A stretch of DNA of 31,693 nucleotides from JBHIFE01 sp046760985 (GTDB taxonomy: Bacteria > Chloroflexota > Dehalococcoidia > Dehalococcoidales > RBG-16-60-22). The position numbers were made by a program, and so were the translations under genes. Under the pieces are notes generated by a model. The model was not told the origin of the DNA, ran no database searches, and saw nothing but the letters and a program-made list of their open reading frames with translations. Positions 8,309 to 15,693 of the stretch are shown here, piece after piece. How positions within the stretch are numbered: position 1 is the stretch's first letter; each line of letters opens with the position of its first letter. Where the stretch lies: NCBI GenBank assembly GCA_046760985.1, contig JBHIFE010000003.1:1-31693 (forward strand), written 5' to 3'.

Positions 8309-9841
8309 CTATTTAGCTAAGTCCACGAGTTTACGAGAGATAATTTTGCCACCGGGCGACTTAGGCATTTCCTTTAGGAATGATATGCTCTTAGGGCATT
8401 TAAAGTCAGCCAGTCTTTGGCGACAGTAATCCAAGAGCTCTTTCTCTGAGCATTTCTGCCCTGGCTTCACTACCACAAAGGATTTAACCTCCTCCCCGTA
8501 GCAAGGGTCAGGGATACCCACTGTCGCCGCTTCTTGGATTTTGGGATGACTATAGAGAACATCATTGATTTCACGAGGCGCTATATTCTCGCCGCCACGA
8601 ATGATGAGCTCCCTCAAGCGCCCGGTGATAAATAGGAAACCTTGGTCATCCTGATAACCCAGATCCCCGCTATGAAACCATCCGTCACGCAGCGCCTCAG
8701 CGGTAGCCTCTGGGTCTTTATAGTAGCCCTTCGTGACATTCTTGCCCCTAACCACAATCTCCCCTTCTTGTCCTCTGGGCAACTCCTGCCCTTCTTTATT
8801 AACAATTTTGACTTCACAGCCCTGAGCTCTACCCACTGAGCCCAATTTTCGCTCATTCACTTCTCTAGGATTAGTTGTTACCTGGCTGGCTGTCTCCGAG
8901 ATACCATAGGTTTCAATAATCGGTATCTGGAACCTCTCCTCAAAGGCTTTTTGCACTGCTACGGGCAGAGGGGCTGAGGCAGAACGCCCGAACTTAACCT
9001 TTGATAAATTAAGATGCGCTACTTCCTCTTTCGGTCGGTTGAGGAGGATGCAGTAAATGGTAGGGACAGCGTTAAACCAGGTAGCCTCATAATTAGCCAG
9101 ACTAAACCAAAAAGTGCTAGCACTGAAACAGCAAGGCAAGATAATACTACCCCCACTAAGTAGACCGGAAATCAGGTTGACTACCTGACCATTGATATGG
9201 AAAAAGGGCAATAAGCATAAGCCTCGGTCATTTTCGGTGAACTTGTGTCCATCAACGATAAATTGAGCTTCAGATAGGAGGTTCTTGTGGGTGAGAAGCA
9301 CTCCCTTAGGTCGCCCAATAGTTCCTGTTGTATAAAGAAGCTCGGCTTCATCTTCAGCGACAACCTCAGTAGATGACGAGGGGTTGCTTATTGGGGATTG
9401 CTGGAAGTGCAGGTCTTTATCGCCCTCGTCCAACACAGCAACAGGTAATATTCTCCTCCAGAGTTGCCATACCTCCTCTAAAAGGGGCAGAAACTCAGAA
9501 GAGGTAACCACTACCTTGCTCTCGGCATGTTCCAAGAGAAATTGTAATTCAGGGGCTTTAAGGTAAATATTAACGGGGTTAGCCACCGCCCCCAGCTTCA
9601 TTGCTCCGAGAAGGATATAAGCATACTCGGGAATATTCGGCAGCAGGATTGATACTTTATCCCCCTTGCTCACCCCTTGCTGACGTAAGGAGCCTACTAC
9701 CCGGCTAATGCATTCTCCCAATTGCTGGTAGGTAATTACCCGAGGACCATCAGGGGAGATAATGAAAGGCTTACTCCCATGCCTCTGAGATTGAAGGTTT
9801 ACTAATTCCCCGATAGTCTTACATTCTGAGGAGATACTCAT
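8309..9841 (-). CDS. AMP-forming acyl-CoA ligase (ANL superfamily)
   Basis: A 510-residue adenylate-forming enzyme. Motifs appear in order: P-loop YTTGTIGRPKG (170-180, usual YTSGTTGxPKG), YGISE (312-316), SGDLG (391-395), TGRLRELI with the hinge region (406-413), GGENI (416-420) and the catalytic lysine near K499 in PGGKI. It activates a carboxylic acid with ATP and joins it to CoA. The subgroup looks like medium/long-chain or small-acid ligases of mixed specificity; I cannot name the acid. It is the first gene of a minus-strand pair with the LDH2-type dehydrogenase, and a neighbouring oxidoreductase also makes acyl-CoA. No ribosome site is visible before the ATG, and the promoter sits so close that the mRNA may be nearly leaderless. 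Confidence 0.9.
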   Translation of the reverse strand: MSISSECKTIGELVNLQSQRHGSKPFIISPDGPRVITYQQLGECISRVVGSLRQQGVSKGDKVSILLPNIPEYAYILLGAMKLGAVANPVNIYLKAPELQFLLEHAESKVVVTSSEFLPLLEEVWQLWRRILPVAVLDEGDKDLHFQQSPISNPSSSTEVVAEDEAELLYTTGTIGRPKGVLLTHKNLLSEAQFIVDGHKFTENDRGLCLLPFFHINGQVVNLISGLLSGGSIILPCCFSASTFWFSLANYEATWFNAVPTIYCILLNRPKEEVAHLNLSKVKFGRSASAPLPVAVQKAFEERFQIPIIETYGISETASQVTTNPREVNERKLGSVGRAQGCEVKIVNKEGQELPRGQEGEIVVRGKNVTKGYYKDPEATAEALRDGWFHSGDLGYQDDQGFLFITGRLRELIIRGGENIAPREINDVLYSHPKIQEAATVGIPDPCYGEEVKSFVVVKPGQKCSEKELLDYCRQRLADFKCPKSISFLKEMPKSPGGKIISRKLVDLAK

Positions 9842-9856
9842 AGTAGAAACATCATA

Positions 9857-9885
9857 ATCCTATCACTCTTGCTCAAGAATGACAA
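9857..9885 (-). promoter_or_regulatory. Promoter with palindrome, acyl-CoA ligase operon
   Basis: On the minus strand TTGTCA (9880-9885) and TAGGAT (9857-9862) are separated by 17 bases. The spacer is largely filled by a 16-base near-palindrome (9865-9880; inner CTTG-AG-CAAG), a possible operator. Predicted transcription would start about 9850, only some nine bases before the ATG. Confidence 0.5.
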
Positions 9886-9921
9886 GAAATACTTTAGCAA
9901 GGCATCAAAAGTACAAGTGAG

Positions 9922-9950
9922 TTGACTTTCTATTTGGCAAAGGCGATAAT
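9922..9950 (+). promoter_or_regulatory. Promoter for tRNA-Glu
   Basis: TTGACT (9922-9927), 17-base spacer, GATAAT (9945-9950). Five of six consensus bases in each box, placed so that transcription starts just before the tRNA at 9960. Confidence 0.75.
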
Positions 9951-9959
9951 GATTAACGT

Positions 9960-10036
9960 GGCGCATTCGTCTAGGGGTTTAGGACACCTCCCTCTCAAGG
10001 AGGAGATCACCGGTTCGAATCCGGTATGCGCTACCA
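9960..10036 (+). tRNA. tRNA-Glu(CTC)
   Basis: A full cloverleaf can be drawn. Acceptor GGCGCAT (9960-9966) pairs with ATGCGCT (10026-10032; first pair G-U). The anticodon stem CCTCC/GGAGG holds loop CTCTCAA, giving anticodon CTC. The T-arm is ACCGG-TTCGAAT-CCGGT. The discriminator A is followed by an encoded CCA (10034-10036). The sequence closely resembles bacterial tRNA-Glu, including the D-arm. The CTC anticodon reads GAG. Confidence 0.95.
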
Positions 10037-10044
10037 AGAAATCG

Positions 10045-10079
10045 AGGCGAGTCTAAGAGGCTCTGCCTTTTCTTTTTTC
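10045..10079 (+). terminator. Rho-independent terminator after tRNA-Glu
   Basis: A 7-bp stem with one bulged T (AGGCGAG at 10045-10051 with 10061-10068) and a 9-base loop is followed by a T-rich run to 10079. It lies nine bases after the tRNA end. Confidence 0.7.
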
Positions 10080-10152
10080 TTACCCAGTGGTATAGTGTTT
10101 TTTGACTTACGCAGTCTAACTTCAATTTGCTTACAACATAAAGGAGTTCATC

Positions 10153-10779
10153 ATGAAGAAGCAAAATAGAGTGCGGTGGGTTTGCTCTTCTCCCGACAAC
10201 CAGGAATTAACCAAGCGATATGACCAGTGGGCTAAAAACTACGACAATGATCTCAGGCAGGAGTTTGAATATCGAGCGCCGCAGGTTACTGCTGAGTTCT
10301 TCACTCGGCATGTACCCAAGGAAGCAAAAATCCTGGACGCCGGCGCTGGTACCGGACTGATAGGTGAGGTTCTAGCCAAACAGGGCTACCATCACTTGGT
10401 CGCCATAGACCTGTCTAAAGGTATGCTGGCTGAGGCACGTAAGAAGAACATATACCGAGAGCTACACCAAATGGTTATGGGGGAGCCTTTGGACTTTGCT
10501 ACCGACTCGTTTGATGCCGTAGTGAGCGTCGGTGTGCTCACTGTAGCGCATGCTCCAGCTAGTTCCCTTGATGAGCTTATCCGCGTCACTAGACCTGGCG
10601 GGTACATTATTTTTACTCTGCGCCCCGATGTATATCAGAACTACGGATTCAAGGAGAAGCAGGAAGCCCTGGAGTCTGATGGCAAGTGGAAGCTGGTGGG
10701 AGTAAGCGAGAAATTCCAAGCACTCCCCAAAGGAGAACCCGATATATATCATCAGGTTTGGGTATACCAAATTATTTGA
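10153..10779 (+). CDS. Class I SAM-dependent methyltransferase
   Basis: A 208-residue methyltransferase of the Methyltransf_11/25 kind. Motif I DAGAGTG (62-68) binds S-adenosylmethionine, with an acidic D86 ending the second strand. The N-terminal YDQWAKNYDND (23-33) resembles the start of the Williams-Beuren WBSCR27-like group. The target is unknown and the group contains many uncharacterised members. AAAGGAG lies about eight bases before the ATG at 10153. The gene stands alone on the plus strand, between tRNA-Glu and a minus-strand regulator, with no operon partner to hint at substrate. Confidence 0.85.
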   Translation: MKKQNRVRWVCSSPDNQELTKRYDQWAKNYDNDLRQEFEYRAPQVTAEFFTRHVPKEAKILDAGAGTGLIGEVLAKQGYHHLVAIDLSKGMLAEARKKNIYRELHQMVMGEPLDFATDSFDAVVSVGVLTVAHAPASSLDELIRVTRPGGYIIFTLRPDVYQNYGFKEKQEALESDGKWKLVGVSEKFQALPKGEPDIYHQVWVYQII

Positions 10780-10906
10780 TTAGCGCCATTTATAGGAAAG
10801 AAAATTACTCCAATATTCCAGAATTGTTGGTCCGAATCTAATCCCGCTATTAAGAAACAGATACCGGATGGCTCCTCAAAAAGGTCAACTGCTAGTAATT
10901 CAAACT

Positions 10907-10981
10907 CTAGCGCTTGGCTCTAACCCGCAGTAATATTATTACAAGAATGATAATCGCGGCTATACCCAGCCAAGTCCACAT
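10907..10981 (-). CDS. Possible 24-residue single-helix membrane peptide
   Basis: A short reading frame begins with ATG (10981), preceded by GGAG five to eight bases upstream. It encodes MWTWLGIAAIII at the start, continues through a run of Ile/Leu/Val to residue 18, then ends in a basic tail (RVRAKR). This is one transmembrane helix with a positive-inside end, a layout common in bacterial small membrane proteins. It follows the winged-helix gene on the same strand after 95 bases. Only length, hydrophobicity and ribosome site support it. No homology can be judged and chance is possible. The rest of the gap 10780-11076 holds nothing else I recognise. Confidence 0.35.
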   Translation of the reverse strand: MWTWLGIAAIIILVIILLRVRAKR

Positions 10982-11076
10982 TGCTAATCTCCATTCAGTT
11001 TTTAATAAAAGAGACTGTGCCCCACTTCCTATGTACAACTATTTCGTAAGAGGAGGGGCAAGGCTGTATTAGCCTT

Positions 11077-11394
11077 TTACTTAACTCTGATCGCCGCCTC
11101 TTCTAGTTTGTCTATCTCTTGACCAAATTCAATGCTCAGTTGCTGTAATGCTTTTATCGTTTCTCTAGCTCTATTCTTATTTTCGCGCAGGAACTCAAAA
11201 AGAGTCTCCCTCCCCATCGTGGTAAGAGCATATCCTCTCGACCTATTTCCCCTTAAATAGCCGCGCCTAACCAGTGAATCGTATAAATAACCAACGTATT
11301 CACCGGTAATATCCATTGGGCGAGTTAGCAGTTTTTTGCTAGAATCTCCAGCTACCGCGATAGCCATCAAGATTACCATTTCACTGGGAAACAT
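11077..11394 (-). CDS. Small winged-helix transcriptional regulator
   Basis: A 105-residue protein. A helix-turn-helix with wing can be seen over residues 20-62: ITGEYVGYLYDSLVRRGYL (about 29-47) is the recognition-helix region and RSRGYALTTMGRE (51-63) the beta-wing, as in MarR/PadR-type or archaeal-type small regulators. The C-terminal third is a charged coiled-coil-like helix, fit for dimerisation. GGAGGGT stands shortly before the ATG at 11394, and a strong promoter lies at 11431-11459. Target genes are unknown; the small membrane peptide downstream and the primosome genes upstream are only neighbours. No ligand-binding domain is present. Confidence 0.65.
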   Translation of the reverse strand: MFPSEMVILMAIAVAGDSSKKLLTRPMDITGEYVGYLYDSLVRRGYLRGNRSRGYALTTMGRETLFEFLRENKNRARETIKALQQLSIEFGQEIDKLEEAAIRVK

Positions 11395-11430
11395 CGTTTA
11401 CCCTCCTATGTTAAATTGCCAGTAGTCCAT

Positions 11431-11459
11431 ATATTAGCGTAAAAAATGCCCATTGTCAA
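11431..11459 (-). promoter_or_regulatory. Promoter of the winged-helix regulator
   Basis: Minus strand: perfect TTGACA (11454-11459), 17-base spacer, TAATAT (11431-11436). Predicted start near 11424 leaves a leader of about 30 bases carrying GGAGGG. Confidence 0.65.
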
Positions 11460-11581
11460 TACCTGCGCAACACATGCGGTAAATAAAATGGGACATTTGG
11501 CGGAAATAATTTACGCCTCAGCGCATAGAGTTTGCCACTTGACAAGTATGGCTAACCTGAAGGACGTTGGTTGGAGGGAAT

Positions 11582-12985
11582 CTAGCCCCGGCGACCCTTG
11601 CGGTCGCGGCGGGGTATTTTCTTCTGGCTAGAGCTTAAATCAGTCCGATAGTCGGGAGCTCTGATATTAAATACCAGACTGAGACGAGGGTCAGCTAGCC
11701 GGGAACTAATGGGACTCTCCAGTTCATCCAGTGAATAGCTAGTGGTAATCACGGTTGGCAATCGGGCATTATAACGATAGTTAATAACCTGGTAGAGCTT
11801 TTCCTGCGCCCAGGGTGTGGTTGACTGCTCGCCAAAGTCGTCCAGAATGAGCAAAGGCGCATTCTTAACACTTTCAAAGAGTTGGTCATAGGACACCCGG
11901 CTCTCAGGCGCGAAGGTAGAACGTAAATGGTCAAGAAACTCCGGCACCACGATAAATAAGGCTGGCTTACCAGCTTGCAGGCGATAGTTGGCGATGGCTG
12001 CTGCCAGGTGGGTTTTACCACAGCCAGTAACCCCCACCAATACCAGCCAGCCTTCAGGAGACTGGGCAAAGCTAAGGGCTTCGCGGAACACTTGCTCCAG
12101 ATTCTCACGCTGTTCTAATAGTAGATTAACTCGCTTATAATCAAAGTTGTCAAAGGTCATACTTTTAAGTAATTCCAGCCCCAGTCCACCAGCATAGTCT
12201 GGTGGAGGCGGTTGTTTTTCTTCAAGCACATAGACCTGACACAGTCTAGAGTCACTCAGGCGAGTGCGCAGCCTTTCGTCTAGCTGCTCAACCGGAACGA
12301 TGGTAACAATCACAGTAGGTAATTCGCTATTAAACCGATAAGTCAGTAGCTGGTCCAGTTTCTCCTTAGCCCAGGGAGTGCTGCTTTGAGCCCCTAAATC
12401 GTCCAGAACCAGTAGCGGGGCATTACGTACTTGATTAAAGAACTCATCGTAAGGCACTTCGCTCCCCGGACTATAAGCAGAACGTAAGTGGTCTAGGAGG
12501 TCGGGGGTAGTAATGTAGAAAGCTGGGTAACCCTGACTAAGGCGTTCATTGGCGATAGCCGCTGCCAGGTGAGTCTTGCCACAGCCACTGGGACCACTCA
12601 GAATAAACCACCCTTTAGGTTCATCGGCAAATGCCTTGGCTGCCTGGCAAGCACGGCTAAAATTTTCCTGATTGATGGGATCCCCACTTCTGCCCTGCGG
12701 GAGTAAGTTGTCAAAGGTAAGGCGGGTCAGCAAGCCAAGGTTGCTATATCGCTGTAACTGAACTTGATGCTCTTTGTCCAATTCCTTCCGGGCGCAGCGG
12801 CAGGGGATTACCTGACTAAAATCCGGCTTCCCCGAGGGGAGAAGAGGGTGGACGAATCCTGCCCCTTTACAAATAGGACAGTCTGCGCTTGGTGAAGGCT
12901 CTTCCTCAGCGTCGGACGATATGTCCATATTTGCCTTTGATGTATTTGTCCTGGTCCGTCTTAGAATATCGCCGATATGTTCCAT
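11582..12985 (-). CDS. DnaC/DnaI-like helicase loader with two AAA+ domains
   Basis: A 467-residue protein holding two complete, similar ATPase modules. After a zinc-binding segment (C36, C39, C62, C64), module one has Walker A GPSGCGKT (131-138) and Walker B LLVLDD (191-196); module two repeats them as GVTGCGKT (318-325) and LLILDD (378-383), each with a following 'S/TTPWAxEKL' block. Usual DnaC/DnaI proteins have one such module and about 250-310 residues. The role is expected to be loading DnaB on DNA. Start chosen at ATG 12985, giving the natural-looking MEHIGDILRR, though this overlaps the dnaD-like gene by 80 bases; ATG 12928 with AAAGG five bases upstream is an alternative. A longer GTG/ATG form would overlap more. 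The Arg-rich tail comes from a palindrome. Confidence 0.85.
   Translation of the reverse strand: MEHIGDILRRTRTNTSKANMDISSDAEEEPSPSADCPICKGAGFVHPLLPSGKPDFSQVIPCRCARKELDKEHQVQLQRYSNLGLLTRLTFDNLLPQGRSGDPINQENFSRACQAAKAFADEPKGWFILSGPSGCGKTHLAAAIANERLSQGYPAFYITTPDLLDHLRSAYSPGSEVPYDEFFNQVRNAPLLVLDDLGAQSSTPWAKEKLDQLLTYRFNSELPTVIVTIVPVEQLDERLRTRLSDSRLCQVYVLEEKQPPPPDYAGGLGLELLKSMTFDNFDYKRVNLLLEQRENLEQVFREALSFAQSPEGWLVLVGVTGCGKTHLAAAIANYRLQAGKPALFIVVPEFLDHLRSTFAPESRVSYDQLFESVKNAPLLILDDFGEQSTTPWAQEKLYQVINYRYNARLPTVITTSYSLDELESPISSRLADPRLSLVFNIRAPDYRTDLSSSQKKIPRRDRKGRRG
11586..11614. repeat. GC-rich palindrome at the 3' end of the dnaC-like gene
   Basis: CCCCG/CGGGG and GCGACC/GGTCGC arms form an 11-bp stem with a 2-base bulge and a 5-base loop. 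It lies inside the last 11 codons of the dnaC-like gene and encodes its Arg/Lys/Gly tail. No T-run follows, so it is more like a REP-type element than a terminator. Confidence 0.6.
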
Positions 12986-13613
12986 CACTTTTACCTTCGG
13001 TTGACCAGCGCTCCAATATCCGAACGATATACCTAATGTTTCTCTTATTGAGAGAAACTGCCTCTTTAATAGCATCTCTAATCCAGCCCTCGGGATATAG
13101 CTTTTCCGCCTCACGGAGCTCTTCGGCAATCATTGGTGTTAACATACCGATGTTTTGTTCATAAAGGGTAAAAATGTCAGGTTTTTCTTCTTCAACATAG
13201 GTTTGTTCCTTAGCTTCTAGCCCGCTTAATTTGAGCTCACCATTTTGAATTTTAGCCACCACCTGCCTATCCGACTCAGTATTGAGAAAATAGACATCCT
13301 CGGGCGCTCCGTCTCTATCTAATACTATATGAATGATGGTTCCCCGTTGGGTAGCCATTTCCAGAGCACCGCGTAATACCTCGTCGGGCGATTTTGCTAT
13401 TCGGCTAAGGCTATTCATTAGGCTAGCATTGCCTACTAACTCTCTATAAGTGACGAAGCGGGGATAGCCTCGTTTACGGTAAAGCATCGCCAGTACATTT
13501 AGAGTAGTCTTCAACTCAGCTATATCACTAATTTGGGGGAGTAGCGCACTGAAGAAAAGGTTGGGCAGGGGAGTAAACTCCATCTTGACTGGAAAACCGG
13601 TAAACTGTTTCAT
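12906..13613 (-). CDS. DnaD-like replication initiation protein
   Basis: A 235-residue protein with a DnaD/DnaB-type (DnaB_2) domain over residues about 147-207: IFTLYEQNIGMLTPMIAEEL (147-166) and the later W177-x-A-I-x-x-A pattern are its recognisable core. In Firmicutes these proteins help recruit the helicase to DNA. The N-terminal 130 residues resemble a winged-helix/replication-initiator type region. The start overlaps the dnaB stop by four bases, and its 3' end overlaps the dnaC-like start, so dnaB-dnaD-dnaC are translationally coupled. The C-terminus is rich in Lys/Arg/Tyr, which could contact DNA. Confidence 0.85.
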   Translation of the reverse strand: MKQFTGFPVKMEFTPLPNLFFSALLPQISDIAELKTTLNVLAMLYRKRGYPRFVTYRELVGNASLMNSLSRIAKSPDEVLRGALEMATQRGTIIHIVLDRDGAPEDVYFLNTESDRQVVAKIQNGELKLSGLEAKEQTYVEEEKPDIFTLYEQNIGMLTPMIAEELREAEKLYPEGWIRDAIKEAVSLNKRNIRYIVRILERWSTEGKSDGTYRRYSKTDQDKYIKGKYGHIVRR

Positions 13614-14986
13614 AATAAACTCGGCTCTTCACTGGTAAAGTTGTAAAACTTAGCCAGGTTATGATGGAAACGTAATTTTATCTGACCGGTAGGTCCGTTA
13701 CGATTCTTAGCGATTATAATATCGGCTTCTTCCCGAGGATATTCTTTATCTGGATGCTCTTTTTGCCATTCCTCCTCACCGTAATAGTATTCATCCCGGT
13801 AGATAAACAGAACGATATCCGAATCCTGCTCAATGCTGCCGCTTTCACGCAGGTCAGCAAGTTGGGGGATGTGTGATGCCCGCCACTCTGGAGCCCGGCT
13901 GAGCTGTGATACCGCCAGTACCGGGACGTTAAGCTCGCGAGCCAATCCTTTGAGAGAACGGGAGATGTAGCTAATTTCTTGAACCCGGTTTTCCCCCCTC
14001 CCCTCCCCGTGCATCAGCTGCAGATAGTCCACGATAATAAGGTCAATACGACGTTCAAAATCTAGACGGCGGGCTTTACTTCGCATTTCGGCAACTCGCA
14101 GCAAGGGTGAATCATCAATATAAATTGGTGATTCGGAGAGAACGCCGGTAGCTTCCATAATCCGTCTTTCTTCATCTTCGGTATGAAGCCCAAAACGAAC
14201 CCGCCTTGAATTGACTCCAGATTCACTAGCCAGCAGGCGCAAAACCAGCGGCTCCCGTGCCATCTCCAGACTGAACAGAGCCACGCATGCTTTTTGCTCC
14301 ACGGCAGCGTTTCTGGCGATACCGAGAGCCAGACTTGTTTTACCCATGCTCGGTCTGCCAGCAACAATAATCAGGTCAGAGCGTTGCAATCCGCCTAAGA
14401 GTTCATCTAGACCAACAAAATTAGAAAGTACGTAGGGCATTGGTTCCCGAGGATAACCTTCCACTTCAGGAGCAGGAGTAACCTCAAAATACTTATCCAG
14501 CACCTGGCGAATATGGGTGAAGTCCCGGACACCCTGCCCTTGACGCAATCTAAATAGGACATCCTCTGCCCGACTAAGAGTAGCATCAACATCTGGACCA
14601 GCCTCATAGCCAATAGCCGCAATTTGGTCGGCAGCACTGATTAGACCGCGCATTACCGAGAGGCGATAAACAATTTGAGCATAGTGCTCAATATCCAGAG
14701 AAGTAGGACATATAGATATTAGGTGACTTAAGTAGGCAGCACCACCACAGGATTCTAGTTTTCCCTGCCGAGCTAGCTCCTGAGCCACTGTAATTTGGTT
14801 TATTGCCTCATTACGCCCGTAAAGTGACAAGCATGCCCCATATAGCCATTGGTTTTGTTCATGATAGAAATGTTCCGGCTTAAGAAAAGAGGCGATTTTA
14901 TGGATGGCAGTGCCGTCTATCAGCAGCGAGCCAATTACCGCTTCTTCAGCATCAAGGTCGTGTGGTGGCAATTTTTCACTGTACAC
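13610..14986 (-). CDS. dnaB: Replicative DNA helicase DnaB
   Basis: A 458-residue helicase, standard length. The N-terminal domain begins LPPHDLDAEEAVIGSLL (about 6-22). The RecA-like domain has Walker A GRPSMGKT (210-217), Walker B IDLIIVDYLQLM (314-325), and the DLRESGSIEQDSD motif (378-390), all DnaB hallmarks. It unwinds DNA at the replication fork as a hexamer. Start is GTG at 14986, one base after the rplI stop, so the two are coupled, an order common in bacteria. The genes for a DnaD-like and a DnaC-like protein follow immediately, making a compact primosome operon. No intein or frameshift is seen. Confidence 0.96.
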   Translation of the reverse strand: MYSEKLPPHDLDAEEAVIGSLLIDGTAIHKIASFLKPEHFYHEQNQWLYGACLSLYGRNEAINQITVAQELARQGKLESCGGAAYLSHLISICPTSLDIEHYAQIVYRLSVMRGLISAADQIAAIGYEAGPDVDATLSRAEDVLFRLRQGQGVRDFTHIRQVLDKYFEVTPAPEVEGYPREPMPYVLSNFVGLDELLGGLQRSDLIIVAGRPSMGKTSLALGIARNAAVEQKACVALFSLEMAREPLVLRLLASESGVNSRRVRFGLHTEDEERRIMEATGVLSESPIYIDDSPLLRVAEMRSKARRLDFERRIDLIIVDYLQLMHGEGRGENRVQEISYISRSLKGLARELNVPVLAVSQLSRAPEWRASHIPQLADLRESGSIEQDSDIVLFIYRDEYYYGEEEWQKEHPDKEYPREEADIIIAKNRNGPTGQIKLRFHHNLAKFYNFTSEEPSLL

Positions 14987-14987
14987 T

Positions 14988-15518
14988 CTATTCCGTCTCC
15001 TCTCGCTTCTCTGCCTTCGCCTCCCCTGACTTTTTCTTTGCCTTCCCCTTGCCCTCTTTCTTCTCTTCCTTCTTCTCCGCCACTACGGTGAGCTTTATTT
15101 TTGGTATTATATCTTTGGTTAGTTTTATGGGTATCTCATAATCACCGACTTGGTGGATGGGCTCGGTTAACTCTATTTCCCTTTTGTCAACAACTAACCC
15201 GGCACTCTTGCTTAGCTCTTCAGCAATATCAGCGTTGGTAATTGAGCCGTAAAGTCGACCTTTAGCCCCGCTCCGAGCCTGAAGAACGACCTCCTTACCT
15301 TCCAGTTGCTGAGCCAGTTCAACCATCCCGGCTTCGGTTTGGGCTTGAAAGCGGTCTTTCTTTTTAAGTTGTGCCTCTATTATATTAGTAACTTGTGCTC
15401 TGGCTAACACAGCTAGCTTTCGAGGCAGGAGAAAGTTTCGACCATAACCATCAGCTACTTCTTTTATCTCACCGGCTTTAGCCACATTGGGCACATCTTC
15501 TAAAAAAACAACCTTCAT
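14988..15518 (-). CDS. rplI: 50S ribosomal protein L9, with long charged tail
   Basis: A 176-residue L9. The classic N-terminus MKVVFLEDVPNVAKAGE and YGRNFLLPRKLA (25-36) identify it. L9 bridges the large subunit and limits frameshifting. Usual length is about 148; here residues 147-176 add a Lys/Glu-rich tail that looks disordered. I start at ATG 15518 because it gives the family N-terminus; a GTG at 15539 would add seven residues. A TATAAT box ends nine bases before the ATG, so a GGTGGAG further upstream may not be on the transcript. The next gene, dnaB, begins one base after the stop. Confidence 0.95.
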   Translation of the reverse strand: MKVVFLEDVPNVAKAGEIKEVADGYGRNFLLPRKLAVLARAQVTNIIEAQLKKKDRFQAQTEAGMVELAQQLEGKEVVLQARSGAKGRLYGSITNADIAEELSKSAGLVVDKREIELTEPIHQVGDYEIPIKLTKDIIPKIKLTVVAEKKEEKKEGKGKAKKKSGEAKAEKREETE

Positions 15519-15527
15519 ATTTTTATA

Positions 15528-15533
15528 ATTATA
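15528..15533 (-). promoter_or_regulatory. Candidate -10 box next to rplI
   Basis: A perfect TATAAT on the minus strand ends nine bases before the rplI ATG. The -35 region is poor (TTGCTT at 15549-15554, 15-base spacer), so this is only a candidate; if real, the mRNA would be leaderless. Confidence 0.3.
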
Positions 15534-15693
15534 CTCCACCTAATAGAGAAGCAAAAACCTAACTAGGGGCGTTGAAAGGACAAAATCTTGAAATTTCTCT
15601 AACAATCAGCTTAATCCTATCCATTAATGTAGCAAAAGACTAATTTACAGGTCTTGAAAGGTGAAGCCCAAAAAAATTTTTTAAAAGGATGAC

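Noticed and set aside
9960..10036. tRNA-Glu as a phage or island attachment site
   Set aside because: No integrase, no repeated 3' tRNA end and no phage-like genes are found in the window.
9979..10164. Open frame on the minus strand across tRNA-Glu (reads ...YRIRTGDLLLERE...)
   Set aside because: This is the well-known false protein produced by translating a tRNA-Glu gene backwards.
11446..11631. 61-codon frame on the plus strand between the regulator and the dnaC-like gene
   Set aside because: No ribosome site, no family features, and it runs into the antisense of a real gene's palindromic end.
11749..12108. 119-codon minus-strand frame inside the dnaC-like gene
   Set aside because: Lies in an alternative frame of a gene with intact Walker motifs; no independent signals.
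11582..12985. Assembly duplication as the source of the two ATPase modules
   Set aside because: The two halves are only partly similar at protein level, run in one open frame, and have separate linkers.
15664..15690. A-run followed by T-run downstream of trxB as a terminator
   Set aside because: It is only an AT palindrome with no GC stem; termination there is not convincing.
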